A stretch of 64,000 nt of DNA from contig NZ_CP104307.1 of assembly GCF_025252405.1 (NCBI RefSeq), forward strand, positions 2,294,001 through 2,358,000, read 5' to 3'. The first letter of the stretch is position 1. The number at the start of each line of letters is the position of its first letter. The DNA is from Flavobacterium sp. TR2 (GTDB taxonomy: Bacteria > Bacteroidota > Bacteroidia > Flavobacteriales > Flavobacteriaceae). The position numbers were made by a program, and so were the translations under genes. Below are positions 1 through 10,592 of this stretch, in pieces. The notes beneath the pieces are model-generated. The model had not been told where the DNA came from, ran no database searches, and saw only the letters and a program-made list of their open reading frames with translations.

Positions 1-1753
1 TATTGTCATCAAGAGTCAAAGCATATTTTCCTTTTAGATCCCAAGTCCCTCTATCATTTGCATTTTGGATGAAATCGCCATAATATTCGAAATTGATTTC
101 GTTCAACAGGCAGTTGCTTGCTTTAAATCGGATGCTTCTTCCATTTTCTGCTACCACGCGAATTGCGTTAACTTCTGTAGAAGAAAAAGTCTTGCGATTT
201 GTAACTCTTTTTGATGCTACAATAGTATTTTCGGCTACAGAAAGTGTTTCTAGTTTAACAACACCTGAGTTATTTGCAGCGCTGAATTTAAGTTCTGCGG
301 CAAAAAATAATTCGCTTTTATTTTCAATTTCGATAATTTCATTTCCGTAAGCCTGAATAAAACCTGATGGATTTACCATCGGATCAATACTTGCTCTTGT
401 CGACAGATATTTTGCTCTGTTTTTGAAATAGACATAAATCGATCTTTGCGGATCTGTTGTTTTATAAAACCAAAATGCTTTTTGAATATCTACTGACTTT
501 GGCTTTTTTGTTAAGTCTAATTTATAAGCGACTTTAGTGTATGGAGCTCTGTATACTTTTACAAAATCTTCAGGTTTGTTGAAATGCGAATTAGAATTGG
601 CACCTTTATACAAATCACCTTTTGGAAGATGGTTTGCGCCTAATTCTCCAGCCAAAAGCCAGCGAAGATGAATTCCTTTTGTACTGTCAAGCCCTTTAGA
701 ACCTGCAGCAGCAATTTGCAGACTTGTAGACTGCAAAGCAGTTTTTCCAGAATTAAGATCAACAATATGCAGTTCTTTGCCAACATTAAAATTGATTTTA
801 AATCCGCTAGGATTGTTAACATTTGGCAAAGCAATTTTGGCTGAGTTATCGCCTAATGCGCTTGGTTTTCCGTCTATTCGAATTGCAGCATCAATAGTTC
901 CTAGAGCAGGTACAACAACGGCATTCTGAAGTTTAAAAACCAGTCCGCTTATATTGCTTACCGTATGAATTCTTGTTCCGGCAGGAAGAGAAAGAGCCAC
1001 ACGGCTTTTGTTCCTAAGCGTTAATTGTCCGGCACTTTGACTTACCGCAAGACCTTTTTTAAGGACAGGGTAAACCAAATTATTTTGGGTGATAATTACA
1101 TTTGAAAGACACCCAATTTGTGCGCCCGATAAATCGCTGCTTAATTGGTTTAATTCAGATCCTAAAGTGCTGAAATCAGGAACTCTGATGTAATCTGTGT
1201 CCAGCATAGAAAGACCAGTGCTTTTTACAGCAGGCGCTTTTCCTAAAAAGTTAGTAATTGGCGTAATCAATTCTGAAGCATTGTTTACGGTGCTTGTGAC
1301 ACCGTAAACAAAAATGTGTGATTTATCATTTAGATTCTGATACAAGTTTTTGAGAGCATCAACATCGTTAACCTGCAAACCGTCAGTAACAACGACAATG
1401 ATGTCTGGAGTTACTGTTAAGCTGTTTGCAACCTCTAAACCAGATGCCCAATGATCAGACTGAGGATCGGCAGATCTTGATCCAAAACCATTAATCCAAC
1501 TTAAAAAACTGGAGGTATTGCCAGAAATTCTTTTTTGAATAATATGCTCTGACCTAGAATTACTGTCGTTGTTGGACATTCCGATTAACGAAAGCGTAAT
1601 TTTGCTCTGAGCCTGAGAATTGATAAATGAAGTCAGCCCTTCACGTATCTGCTGCGCTTCATTACCATTTATCGAACCCGACTCATCGACAACGATAGCG
1701 ATATATGTTTCGCAACCTGTGGATTGGCTTTCTTGAAGATTTATAGAACTCAT
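1..1753 (-). CDS. VWA-domain protein, 3' end outside window (partial)
   Basis: The minus-strand frame opens with ATG at 1753 and stays open to the window edge, giving at least 584 residues. Near the N-terminus the sequence IAIVVDESGSI supplies the D-x-S-x-S metal-ion-dependent adhesion motif (D23, S25, S27), and VVVTDG follows about 100 residues later, so the first ~190 residues are a von Willebrand factor A domain. The rest is beta-rich and unrecognised. There is no signal peptide or membrane segment. The start lies 13 bases after the stop of the 2336-aa gene, so the two are probably co-transcribed and may act together. VWA domains bind protein partners through a metal ion. Whether this one is a structural part, an effector or an adhesin of the phage-like element cannot be told. 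Confidence 0.85.
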   Translation of the reverse strand, partial: MSSINLQESQSTGCETYIAIVVDESGSINGNEAQQIREGLTSFINSQAQSKITLSLIGMSNNDSNSRSEHIIQKRISGNTSSFLSWINGFGSRSADPQSDHWASGLEVANSLTVTPDIIVVVTDGLQVNDVDALKNLYQNLNDKSHIFVYGVTSTVNNASELITPITNFLGKAPAVKSTGLSMLDTDYIRVPDFSTLGSELNQLSSDLSGAQIGCLSNVIITQNNLVYPVLKKGLAVSQSAGQLTLRNKSRVALSLPAGTRIHTVSNISGLVFKLQNAVVVPALGTIDAAIRIDGKPSALGDNSAKIALPNVNNPSGFKINFNVGKELHIVDLNSGKTALQSTSLQIAAAGSKGLDSTKGIHLRWLLAGELGANHLPKGDLYKGANSNSHFNKPEDFVKVYRAPYTKVAYKLDLTKKPKSVDIQKAFWFYKTTDPQRSIYVYFKNRAKYLSTRASIDPMVNPSGFIQAYGNEIIEIENKSELFFAAELKFSAANNSGVVKLETLSVAENTIVASKRVTNRKTFSSTEVNAIRVVAENGRSIRFKASNCLLNEINFEYYGDFIQNANDRGTWDLKGKYALTLDDN

Positions 1754-1766
1754 TTTTTATTGTTTT

Positions 1767-4700
1767 TTAAAGATTTATATTTTCAATAGGTAAGATTACT
1801 GGTTCGCCAACACGAACTGTCAATGCAGTGGCGTTAGGGCCAACGATTCCGTTGTTATTCCACATTCTGTATTCAAACTTCAGTTTTAAACTGTTTTCAG
1901 TAATTTTTTTACTTTCATTCATGATCAGCATCTGAGCGTAATCTTTAGAATACAATACTTTGTAATTTGCTTTTGCTGCACCGGCATCATCAACCACAGC
2001 AACAGTATTCTTAATTTCTTCTAAAGGAATTTTCGGAATATTGAATGGTTCAGGATTGCGGACTAAAAGCGCTACAACATCTCCAGTATTGGTGTCAATA
2101 ACTCGGTTAACTTCTGTTGACTGGGCAGGATCTAGAGGAGACATTTTCAGAACTCCTTCAATGGCGCGATCAAATAAATGCTGATATTTCAAAGCAAATG
2201 CGTCGCTTAACGGATCTTCCTGTCCAAAAATGATATTGTTTAAAGAACCAATCTGATTTTCGCTTAAACTCAACGGAATATCAAATAAAGCGTTGCGTAC
2301 TGGATCTGCGCTTAACTTATAGCTATTTACCTGTTCGGCAAAGTCTCTGTATCGCGATGTCTGGAATCCAAACTGGTGTATCAATACATTTTCTTTATCC
2401 GTTGGAGTATTATCCTGATTTTCATCGAAATAATTTTTAACTAAAATGGTATACAGTTTAGAAGGCTTTAAATCGGTTAGTTTTACCTCATATCCATAAG
2501 ATTTTGGTTTTAGAGCATCTCCAATTGTAATTTCACATTTTATTGCGCCAGTGCTTCCTTTAATCATGTTTTGCAACATTTGAATGTTTAGAGGAATTCT
2601 AGGATCATTGTCATCAACCCACTTTATGTCTTTTTCTTCTGCTTTTGGATAAGTGGTTGCTGTCGTCGGTAACGGATACGGAATAAGAACGTCATTTAAA
2701 GGATCTTTGATGATAAGGTTCATCACACCTTTAATTTTTGGTCTGCCTGCTCCATAATCTTCCCAATCTTTAAGCATATGATACACATATGGATTCTTGA
2801 AGAACATCGATACTTTACACTGCTCATTTCCGTAGAATGAAGGTTTAGATAATAACAAACTTCCATCGGCATTTGGGTATGAACGGTTGTAGTCTAAATA
2901 CTGTCTTAACGAAGTCAATGGCGATTTTGCCAATTCAGTCAATTCATTTTTAACAGCTGGTTTTTGGCCAGAAGCAAGATCTTCATCAGGAACAGGATAG
3001 TGGCCGACAGGACCTAATGTTTTAAATCCGTAATAGTATTCGAACTTAGTGGTATCTTTATCATCGACTTTATCTGTTAAAACAAATTTTAAACAGTAAG
3101 TTGAATTTGGTCTCCAAATAGGCTGAACCGTATTTTGAATCGCGGCTTCCATTGCTTTATTGTCTTCTGCGACAGCATCAGAACCTGGAATGGTTTCATT
3201 GTGCATCGCACTTTCTTTCGTTAGCCACCCAATTTCTTGAATGTAAGTAGCATAGCCCGTTTCATTGTCTTCATCTGGATTTCCGCCTGCTGAACATAGT
3301 ACAGCATTAATTGTTAATAATTTTGAAGCCTTAATTGGTCTGATATAGACCGATTTAGCGACAATGTCTAATTCAGTCAGATTAGCAGTCGAATTGGTTA
3401 AAGCAGCTGCTGATGATGCAACCGAAACAGTTTGTGTTGGGTGTAAAGAACAGTTGTCAAATTGATCATTAAACAGAGAGAAATAAATCCCTTTTTCATT
3501 TTGTTTAGAAGAAAGCATCAAAATTTCATTTTCTGATGGTTCGTTCTGAATATGAAGAACCGTTGCTTTATCAGTGGCGTTTCCTCTTTCAATTAATCTA
3601 ACAAGCTGTAATGACGTATTAAATACAAACAAATATTTTTTATTGTAGGCAATAACCGCATTGTCAGCCAGCGTTTTGTTTGACAAGTAAATAGCAGAAT
3701 CAAAAATGGCATCATTTTTAACTAGCGTAATATTTGTCCCGTCAATTTGAGCCAATCCAAATTTTTCGTTAGTCAGCTTAACAGTTAGCAAGACTTTGCC
3801 ATTTGCAATCACTGCATCTGTAATTTCAGCAATAGATGATTCAGAAACTAATTTTGTGTCTGTAATCGCGATTGCTTTTGTACTTGCATTAATGCTGATG
3901 CGAACGATTTTTTTGTTTTTTGTAATCAGACTGAAATCAGTATTGTTGTGCTGCAGCACTTTAAGCGCTATTTCATCAATTTTTATGCGATGGACAATAG
4001 AACGATCGGTACCGTTAACCCAGTTGATCTGCGTTTCATTTTCCAATGCATTAATCCAAAGCAGTTCATTATTCTGTAATGGCACCAATTTGTTAAAACC
4101 TGTTGAATACGTATTGGCATACTGCATTCCGAAAGTTCTGTTTAATTCAGAATCAAGTTCAACAATTGCAGTTGTTTTGGCAGGAATTGCGCAGCCAACA
4201 ATAAAATCATCATTGACAATTGCTTGACCAATTCCTTTGCATTGAGCTGCATCTAAAGCTTGAGTAATTAATAAATTATTATTTACCACTTGCATTGAGG
4301 TCACCAAACCATTCAATAAACGCTCTCTTACCAAATTTCCTTTAGCATCGATTTGTGCAATTACGGTCGTATTTGGCTTCGGATGAAATGAAACTAAATA
4401 AGTGTCATTGTATTTGAAAATTTTGTCGAAGGCATAAAGCTCATTTGCGTTATATCCGTAGAAACGCGTAAACGTCAATGGAGTAGGAGCCGCTGTCGGA
4501 TTATCATTTCCAGCATCTGCTTTTAACTGAGTCAATTGGGCAACCAACCTATCATATTCTGCCAAATTACTAGGTTCAGAAATGATGAATTCACCGTCTG
4601 TTGAAGCATAAGTGTCATTAAATAAAGCGGCAATTTTATTTCTAACATCTAAAATAGCGTCAGCATTTGCAGCAACTGGACTGATTACAATTTTGTCAAT

Positions 4701-7700
4701 TTTATTTTTGTCTAAAATAGCACTGTTAATATCATATAGCGTTATTGGTAATTTTAGTTCAGCTTTGGTGTAAGTCACCTCATCTAAAGCCTCTGAATCA
4801 GGAGATTTACGGATTTTAACACGGTCATAAGTAGCTAACTTGTCTCCTTTTTTGAAGACAGAAGTGTAGGCGCTAATTTTTACCGTTTTAGCTTGTGTTG
4901 TCAGTTTTAAAGTCGGTTCAATCGCAGCTTCAGGGAAAATAATTTCCAGTTTATTATAGTTTTTGAAAGAAAGAGACCTTCTAAAACCAAATGGATTGCT
5001 TTCTGCAGAAATACTCATAAAATCTCCGCCAATAAGCGCGCCATCCACAATTTCAGGGGTTTCACCAACGAGTTTAAAGAACAGACCATTGATTCTATCT
5101 GCTTCATATTGAGTAGGTACATAATAACGTTTTCCAATTTTTTTGTTTAAGAAATTAACATACTCCTTATCAATCTTATCTGATACGCAGAACAGCTTAG
5201 AAGGCGTAATTCCGAATTGTTCCGGAACGTGCCAGCCTGGTTCTCCCGCACTTAAATAAGAGAATGGATTGGTTGCCAAAACACGAATGCTGTCATACTG
5301 ATCTACTACTTTTTGCCATTGTGCCCAAGGTAAATTCTCTACAAGCGTTCTCGAATTTGCATCGACAACAGCTTTAAAAGGATGATAAGATTCCCAAGCG
5401 CCTCCATTTGCAGAAAGTAATTCCATCGATTCAATTGCATATTGATGTTTTACCTGGCGTAGTTTTCTTCCCGCTTTTGATGTTGCTTCGGGCGGCATCA
5501 TATCGGTATAATTTTTTGCGTCGGCTGTATATCCTCCAATTATTTTAGAAAGACTGCTGTTTGGCAATACTCCTTTGGCCAGTTTAATATCAATGTAGGT
5601 GTCTAATGGTAGTACTTTAGAAATTGCTGATGGAGCAGGCATTGCATTAAAATAATCCAATAAGAAAGCTTCATTTGTAAGCATATGCACCCCTTTTACA
5701 GCATCGGCAGTTCGATTGTCATTAACATCTCCGTGAGTTCCTTTTGGGAGCGGGCTGTAAGGCGTACGGTCAACGATTCTGTTAATATCCCATTGAAGCT
5801 CAATTAAGAATGTTTTACGTACTCTGACAAACGCAATTTTGACACGCACGCTCAGTTCTAATTTTGCATAAATCAGGAATGGCTTAAATGATTCTACAGA
5901 GAAAATGGTATCTAAAACGATCTCAACATTGATAATCCAGATTTTAATCTGAATTCCTCCTCCGGCAGCAATGTATCCGCCCATTTGCGGACGTTTAAAC
6001 GAAATTTTTCCGCCCATTTCTAAGTAAGCCCATAGCTTAACCTTAGCAGGGCCAAAGCTTTTCTCCAATTTAAAGTCTAATCTGGCGCCAGCTTCAATTC
6101 CCTGAGCTGATAGCATAATAAATGCTTTGGCAGTAAAGAGAGTTAAGATTCTCGCCATGATTGGATCTTTTTTAGAACCAAGATTGATGTACCAAGGCTT
6201 TTGATTTTTGAAGAAAAAACCAGCTTCCAATAAAGCGTGCAGTTGAATGATTTCTCCGCCATCTTTTGGCATTTGGAAATCTGCTCCAGCGGCCAGTTCA
6301 AGAGAATCATCCCCAAAGGCAACCATTGCAAAGAATGGGGGAGTGCTTTGATCTTTTTCAATAGGACCTAATCTATCGCCAAGAACATTTAATCCTGCTT
6401 CGATATAAAATAGAGTAGGAAGAGAAAGCAGTAACATGGCTCTCATATTTAAAATAGTTCCACCTGTAGATTCAAATGTTGCACCAGCTCCAATAGAAAA
6501 AGGCGAGTCATATTGCATAGAATCTGGCGGTCCACTGAATTTTCTAATATTGATTCCGGCTTTTGGATGTTTATAAAATTCGTACCAAGAATTATCTACG
6601 GTTAAACCAGCAGCTTTTTTTGTAGCCACATATCTAAATCCTAATAAACCTCTGAAACCAGTGATTGATAAAAATCCAAGCGGAATACCTGTAGGCAATT
6701 CAATGCCTGCGTCAACTAAGAACGCTGGGTATTTAGGGGCAAAACGCATTCCGACACTTCCCGTAATTTTAGCTTTTGGCAACTTTAATGAAACCTCTCC
6801 CATAAATTCAGGAGAAACCCCAGGCTGAGGAAGCGAAATCATACCGTGGATAATAGCCATAGCAGATGATTCTGAAGCTGTTCCAGGAATCATCAAATCG
6901 ACTTCAATAGTTTGAATTCTGATAAAAGATTCTGCTTTTTTTGATGGATCACCATCTATATTGTCTGTAGAGTAATAGTATTTAATACCTTCTCCACGCG
7001 CATCAAGCCCTAACGGATTGACACTAATAGCGCCATCAAATCCCCAGAAGTTATATTTGCGCCCATTAATTTGCGTTGAACCAAAGTTGATGTTGCTCAC
7101 CGCCATCTGAACCGGTCCAAGATTCACAGATAAATTGATTGGAATCGGGATAGAACCACCTTCAACCTCAATGTTTCCGTCGCTGTAAATACGAAGTTTT
7201 TCCACATCAAATCCTTGGCCTTTAGCCAATTTGTTCATTAATGTTCCTTCAGGAAACGAAACGTAGCAAGAAGTCCCTACATAATAATCGTCATCTTGTT
7301 TTCCTAGCTCGAAGCTGTGAAAATCGAAATCAACTAGCCCAAATAAATTAGCTTTAGGTTCGCTTGCTTTGTCAAAAGAGGCCGTTAAGTTGAAGTCGCC
7401 ATCGTCGTATAGGTGTCCTTCAATGTCTACAATAAATGGAGCATTGCCTTTTTTTAATTTTGGAATTTCTAATGCGCCCTTTATATTAGAAGAAGTAACT
7501 CTATTTTGTTTAAAGGTAATGTCAAATTTGTTAAAGCCAACTCTGAAGCTGTTAGCTAATTTAAACCACATATAATCAGTTTCACTAGCAGGATTTCCAA
7601 CAATTAGAGATTCTAATCCAATTGTTCCAGAGATTCCGCCTTCAGTTCCAATTAATAGTTGTTTTCCAGTAATTTGCAGTGTAGCGCCATTTTCTTTTTT

Positions 7701-8777
7701 GAACCATTTTTTAGGTAATGTAATTGCTGCTTTTTCAGCATACACGCCTCTAAATGCTGCACCTCTTCCGTCAGCATCTGCCTCAGGAATATTTTTATCT
7801 CTGCTTAAATCTACTTTTAATCCAGAAAACTCTGCAATTAATCCAGTGTTTCCAATCATAGATCTGTTTAAGCTAAAACTGGAGATATTGTTAAAGATAA
7901 AACCGCGATTAGAAGAATATTCTAAACTGCCGACATCAAATTTTAAGTAGCTAAAATAATTTTCTGGCAATGGATCATCAAGGGCAATGCCGGTAACATT
8001 TTCTGTACCGGTGTAAACTGGTTGTAGCCATTTATGAGGAAATTGAAGGCCTACGCTAATTTCGTTAATAGCCATTCTAAACTGGAGTGTTAGAGCCTCT
8101 TTTATGTTTTTTTCGATATTGTCGAAGTAGTGTGCAAACAATTTTTTTAAGCGGTCTAATCCTTCGTCGCCTACGTTTAAAAGGTTTTCGTAAGCAAATT
8201 TTAGAAGGTCAATGTCAAGACTTCCAATTTGCTGCGATAAGTGTTCTACCTGATTGTCAAAAGATGCATTAGTATCGTTTAAAGTTGCTAGTGCATCTGT
8301 ATGCACACTATTGAATTGATTAACAAAATCAACCAATGCATTTGCACCAGGGTAAAATGTATTGATCAGTTCATTTAAAAATGTTTTTTCGTTTATTTCT
8401 GCCAATTCAAAAAGAATGCGTAAAACGGACTCAACAGTATTATCAAATGATTCGAAATTGAAATCATTGATGTATTTTAAAATAATCCAGGAATAATCAA
8501 AGCTGATTGGAATTTCGGTATTGCCATCTACGGTTGGATTCAAAACTAGTTTTAAATCTTGTGCAAGAGGAATATCAAGTCCTAGAGAATTGTACGTGGT
8601 TAATGTCATGCTGTAAAAACCAGAAGAGTTGTCATAGCTTTGACTGGCAATAAGATTTTTTACAAATACAGAATCAAAAAGACTGGCAAGTGCATCTCTA
8701 ATTGCCTCTAGCTCATTTGGAATCTTGTCCAATGGTAATAATTGGCTTAATGACGGGTGCATTATTTGATTTGACAT
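1767..8777 (-). CDS. giant 2336-aa beta-rich protein of unknown function
   Basis: I do not recognise the family. The first ~250 residues are largely helical and lack a signal peptide. Residues ~270-1060 consist of alternating hydrophobic/polar strands with many glycines (for example KAKITGSVGMRFAP and GFLSITGFRGLLGFRY), as in large beta-sheet or shell proteins. Residues ~1440-1800 contain short strand repeats of the type YNKKYLFVFNTSLQLVRLIE that could form a beta-propeller. The C-terminal third has fibronectin/Ig-like strand patterns. The gene precedes the VWA gene by 13 bases, and its 5' leader carries the shared promoter element at 9015-9099. Length and context suggest a structural or effector protein of the phage-derived element, but this is inference from position only. 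Confidence 0.75.
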   Translation of the reverse strand: MSNQIMHPSLSQLLPLDKIPNELEAIRDALASLFDSVFVKNLIASQSYDNSSGFYSMTLTTYNSLGLDIPLAQDLKLVLNPTVDGNTEIPISFDYSWIILKYINDFNFESFDNTVESVLRILFELAEINEKTFLNELINTFYPGANALVDFVNQFNSVHTDALATLNDTNASFDNQVEHLSQQIGSLDIDLLKFAYENLLNVGDEGLDRLKKLFAHYFDNIEKNIKEALTLQFRMAINEISVGLQFPHKWLQPVYTGTENVTGIALDDPLPENYFSYLKFDVGSLEYSSNRGFIFNNISSFSLNRSMIGNTGLIAEFSGLKVDLSRDKNIPEADADGRGAAFRGVYAEKAAITLPKKWFKKENGATLQITGKQLLIGTEGGISGTIGLESLIVGNPASETDYMWFKLANSFRVGFNKFDITFKQNRVTSSNIKGALEIPKLKKGNAPFIVDIEGHLYDDGDFNLTASFDKASEPKANLFGLVDFDFHSFELGKQDDDYYVGTSCYVSFPEGTLMNKLAKGQGFDVEKLRIYSDGNIEVEGGSIPIPINLSVNLGPVQMAVSNINFGSTQINGRKYNFWGFDGAISVNPLGLDARGEGIKYYYSTDNIDGDPSKKAESFIRIQTIEVDLMIPGTASESSAMAIIHGMISLPQPGVSPEFMGEVSLKLPKAKITGSVGMRFAPKYPAFLVDAGIELPTGIPLGFLSITGFRGLLGFRYVATKKAAGLTVDNSWYEFYKHPKAGINIRKFSGPPDSMQYDSPFSIGAGATFESTGGTILNMRAMLLLSLPTLFYIEAGLNVLGDRLGPIEKDQSTPPFFAMVAFGDDSLELAAGADFQMPKDGGEIIQLHALLEAGFFFKNQKPWYINLGSKKDPIMARILTLFTAKAFIMLSAQGIEAGARLDFKLEKSFGPAKVKLWAYLEMGGKISFKRPQMGGYIAAGGGIQIKIWIINVEIVLDTIFSVESFKPFLIYAKLELSVRVKIAFVRVRKTFLIELQWDINRIVDRTPYSPLPKGTHGDVNDNRTADAVKGVHMLTNEAFLLDYFNAMPAPSAISKVLPLDTYIDIKLAKGVLPNSSLSKIIGGYTADAKNYTDMMPPEATSKAGRKLRQVKHQYAIESMELLSANGGAWESYHPFKAVVDANSRTLVENLPWAQWQKVVDQYDSIRVLATNPFSYLSAGEPGWHVPEQFGITPSKLFCVSDKIDKEYVNFLNKKIGKRYYVPTQYEADRINGLFFKLVGETPEIVDGALIGGDFMSISAESNPFGFRRSLSFKNYNKLEIIFPEAAIEPTLKLTTQAKTVKISAYTSVFKKGDKLATYDRVKIRKSPDSEALDEVTYTKAELKLPITLYDINSAILDKNKIDKIVISPVAANADAILDVRNKIAALFNDTYASTDGEFIISEPSNLAEYDRLVAQLTQLKADAGNDNPTAAPTPLTFTRFYGYNANELYAFDKIFKYNDTYLVSFHPKPNTTVIAQIDAKGNLVRERLLNGLVTSMQVVNNNLLITQALDAAQCKGIGQAIVNDDFIVGCAIPAKTTAIVELDSELNRTFGMQYANTYSTGFNKLVPLQNNELLWINALENETQINWVNGTDRSIVHRIKIDEIALKVLQHNNTDFSLITKNKKIVRISINASTKAIAITDTKLVSESSIAEITDAVIANGKVLLTVKLTNEKFGLAQIDGTNITLVKNDAIFDSAIYLSNKTLADNAVIAYNKKYLFVFNTSLQLVRLIERGNATDKATVLHIQNEPSENEILMLSSKQNEKGIYFSLFNDQFDNCSLHPTQTVSVASSAAALTNSTANLTELDIVAKSVYIRPIKASKLLTINAVLCSAGGNPDEDNETGYATYIQEIGWLTKESAMHNETIPGSDAVAEDNKAMEAAIQNTVQPIWRPNSTYCLKFVLTDKVDDKDTTKFEYYYGFKTLGPVGHYPVPDEDLASGQKPAVKNELTELAKSPLTSLRQYLDYNRSYPNADGSLLLSKPSFYGNEQCKVSMFFKNPYVYHMLKDWEDYGAGRPKIKGVMNLIIKDPLNDVLIPYPLPTTATTYPKAEEKDIKWVDDNDPRIPLNIQMLQNMIKGSTGAIKCEITIGDALKPKSYGYEVKLTDLKPSKLYTILVKNYFDENQDNTPTDKENVLIHQFGFQTSRYRDFAEQVNSYKLSADPVRNALFDIPLSLSENQIGSLNNIIFGQEDPLSDAFALKYQHLFDRAIEGVLKMSPLDPAQSTEVNRVIDTNTGDVVALLVRNPEPFNIPKIPLEEIKNTVAVVDDAGAAKANYKVLYSKDYAQMLIMNESKKITENSLKLKFEYRMWNNNGIVGPNATALTVRVGEPVILPIENINL

Positions 8778-9014
8778 ATTTTTAAGTTTATTTCTTTGTT
8801 AATGGTTTGTCGATTACAATTCAAAATTTGCCTTCTAATTATGCCAGAATGATTATCTTTTGAAAAAGGCATAAGTATTCTGTATTCCTTTCTTGAAAGA
8901 GAGGACAGGAAGGGTTTTGAAAAGTATTTTTGATTTTGTTTTACTACTTAATAATGAAGTAGTTTTTTTGATGCATATTGCTTTTAATCAGATGTTTGTT
9001 TCTTTTTGACATTG

Positions 9015-9099
9015 CAAAGATTTAGAAAAAAAAGGGCTTTAAAAAACAACTGCAAAGCTGTTGAACACTTGTATTGTAGTACTTAACAGAGTTGTACAG
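9015..9099 (-). promoter_or_regulatory. shared phage-element promoter, copy 1
   Basis: Read on the minus strand, a 39-bp element (9061-9099) holds two half-sites, ACAACTCTGT and ACAAGTGTTC, about 23 bp apart. It is followed by a T-tract and, after a 38-bp gap, an AATCTTTG -7 box (9015-9022). Copies at 17837-17921 and 19888-19972 have exactly the same spacing; by hand alignment, copies 1 and 2 match at 32 of 39 positions in the upstream element. Predicted transcription starts near 9008, about 230 bases before the 2336-aa gene. Confidence 0.65.
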
Positions 9100-9317
9100 A
9101 AAGTGGACAGCTATGCTTTTTCAAGATGAAAAAGCTAGTCTTTGAATGAAAAGAAAAGGGATATTTCTCAATATTTATAAATTGAGATTGCATGCTCGAA
9201 TGGAGCCTTTTTGAAAGGTAGAGCTATGAATCTCTATTGAAATAAGAATTTAATGCGCTTGCGGAAAGATGGCATCAGAAAAGATGTCTGTGCTTTAAGT
9301 AAATGAAAACTATCTTT

Positions 9318-9343
9318 TACTGCGCTTAAAATAAAGCGCAGTA
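9318..9343. terminator. hairpin after the 377-aa gene
   Basis: Inverted repeat TACTGCGCTT / AAGCGCAGTA with a short A-rich loop, placed just downstream of the stop of the minus-strand 377-aa gene and upstream of promoter copy 1. It lacks a clear T-run on the minus strand, so it may be an imperfect terminator or an mRNA 3'-end hairpin. Confidence 0.45.
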
Positions 9344-9366
9344 TTGGGATAGTATTTTGTAAAAGA

Positions 9367-10500
9367 CTAATTGTAATATTCGATTTTTCTTTCAGCAACC
9401 AAAGTTGGTTCTCCATCTGGTGTTCCTTCAAGGAACATATTGCATTTTATCCAGTTGTTGTGGCTGTCGTATTGGTAGGTATAGTAACGAGTTTTTACCT
9501 TGAGGTTTTGTTCTGGATTGTCAGGAACAAACTCTTTTTTTATAATATCACCTTCTTCATTGTAAGTTTTTATAAATTTTTTGGTAGGATTGGAAATTTC
9601 TCCAGGTCCAGTAACGAAACATTTAACCTTTTCTACGTAATCTTTGGTTGGATGATAAGTATATTCTTCTTTAGCAGCAACTTCACCGCAACCATACATT
9701 ACGACCTGTATAATGCGTCCAGATTGATCATAGAAATATTTTAATTGTAAATCATTACAAAAAGAAATCTCCGTGCCCAGATCTGAATAAGATCTGCCTT
9801 TTTGCTTTGCATACGTACCAGCGATAATTTTTTGATTTGCGACTTGCCCTTTTGCATTATAAGTAAAGATTTTGCGACTAAATAAATCTTCTTTTTTTTG
9901 AATGGTATCTATTATTAATTCCCCAGTTCGATGTATTAGAAATTCTTGTTCCTCTTTTACTTTTCCAAATTCATCGAATGTATAAACATAAACATACTTA
10001 CTAAACTGATGCCATATTTTGCCTCCAATTTTTATTGTTTTTTTTTCGACTTCAGAACGATTTAATTTTAGGAGTAAATTATTATTAGATACTGGAAAAT
10101 ATTGCTTTAATGTCGTTTTGTAATTACTTTTTGCAATCCAGTCTTTATCATCATATATGTAATCATTAGTTTTTTTATAATCAATATTGGATAAGTAAGC
10201 ATCTCCAGTTAAACCTCCTTGCCCTAGTTCAGATTTAATCCTTCCATAATTGTCGATATTCAAATAAATAAAATTTCGAATATCATTATATAGTATGAAA
10301 TAATCTTTGTCTGAATCAGATAAGCTTTGTTTAGGTTTATTAAGCTTGAAATAAACTGTTTTTACTGAATCATTTAAGTTCTTTCCACTATAGATGCTTG
10401 ACTTTTCCATCCACAAACCGATATACTTTCCATTATTTTGGGCATTTAGATTAATTGCAAATGATAAAACAAAGAATAAAAAGGTGAAAAGAATTCTCAT
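9367..10500 (-). CDS. secreted protein with degenerate YD/RHS-like repeats
   Basis: 377 residues with a Sec signal peptide (MRILFTFLFFVLSFAINLNAQ), so it is exported. From ~150 onward, five or six strand-turn units resemble YD/RHS wrapping repeats: YTFDEFGKVKEEQEF, FTYNAKGQVANQKI, KYFYDQSGRIIQVV, KTYNEEGDIIKKEF and YQYDSHNNWIKC. No RHS core peptidase or C-terminal toxin follows, so it is not a full polymorphic toxin. It has its own upstream gap of ~90 bases with a TATATTTC -7-like box on the minus strand, and is the only clearly Sec-exported protein among the large genes here. It could be a later insertion into the phage-like operon or a surface partner of the neighbouring giants. Function unknown. 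Confidence 0.75.
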   Translation of the reverse strand: MRILFTFLFFVLSFAINLNAQNNGKYIGLWMEKSSIYSGKNLNDSVKTVYFKLNKPKQSLSDSDKDYFILYNDIRNFIYLNIDNYGRIKSELGQGGLTGDAYLSNIDYKKTNDYIYDDKDWIAKSNYKTTLKQYFPVSNNNLLLKLNRSEVEKKTIKIGGKIWHQFSKYVYVYTFDEFGKVKEEQEFLIHRTGELIIDTIQKKEDLFSRKIFTYNAKGQVANQKIIAGTYAKQKGRSYSDLGTEISFCNDLQLKYFYDQSGRIIQVVMYGCGEVAAKEEYTYHPTKDYVEKVKCFVTGPGEISNPTKKFIKTYNEEGDIIKKEFVPDNPEQNLKVKTRYYTYQYDSHNNWIKCNMFLEGTPDGEPTLVAERKIEYYN

Positions 10501-10592
10501 AGATCAATGATTTAATTTTGGTATCGAAATATAGCATTAATTTTAGTCATTTTAGCTTATAGTTCAAAGGTTTTTTTTCAATTCTTACCCTC

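Noticed and set aside
3796..4227. 143-codon plus-strand frame inside the 2336-aa gene
   Set aside because: It is fully antisense to a coherent long reading frame, has no start context, and its hydrophobic composition is what the complement of the sense codons gives.
9367..10500. Polymorphic RHS toxin
   Set aside because: Only a handful of degenerate YD-like units, and no RHS core cleavage motif or variable toxin end.
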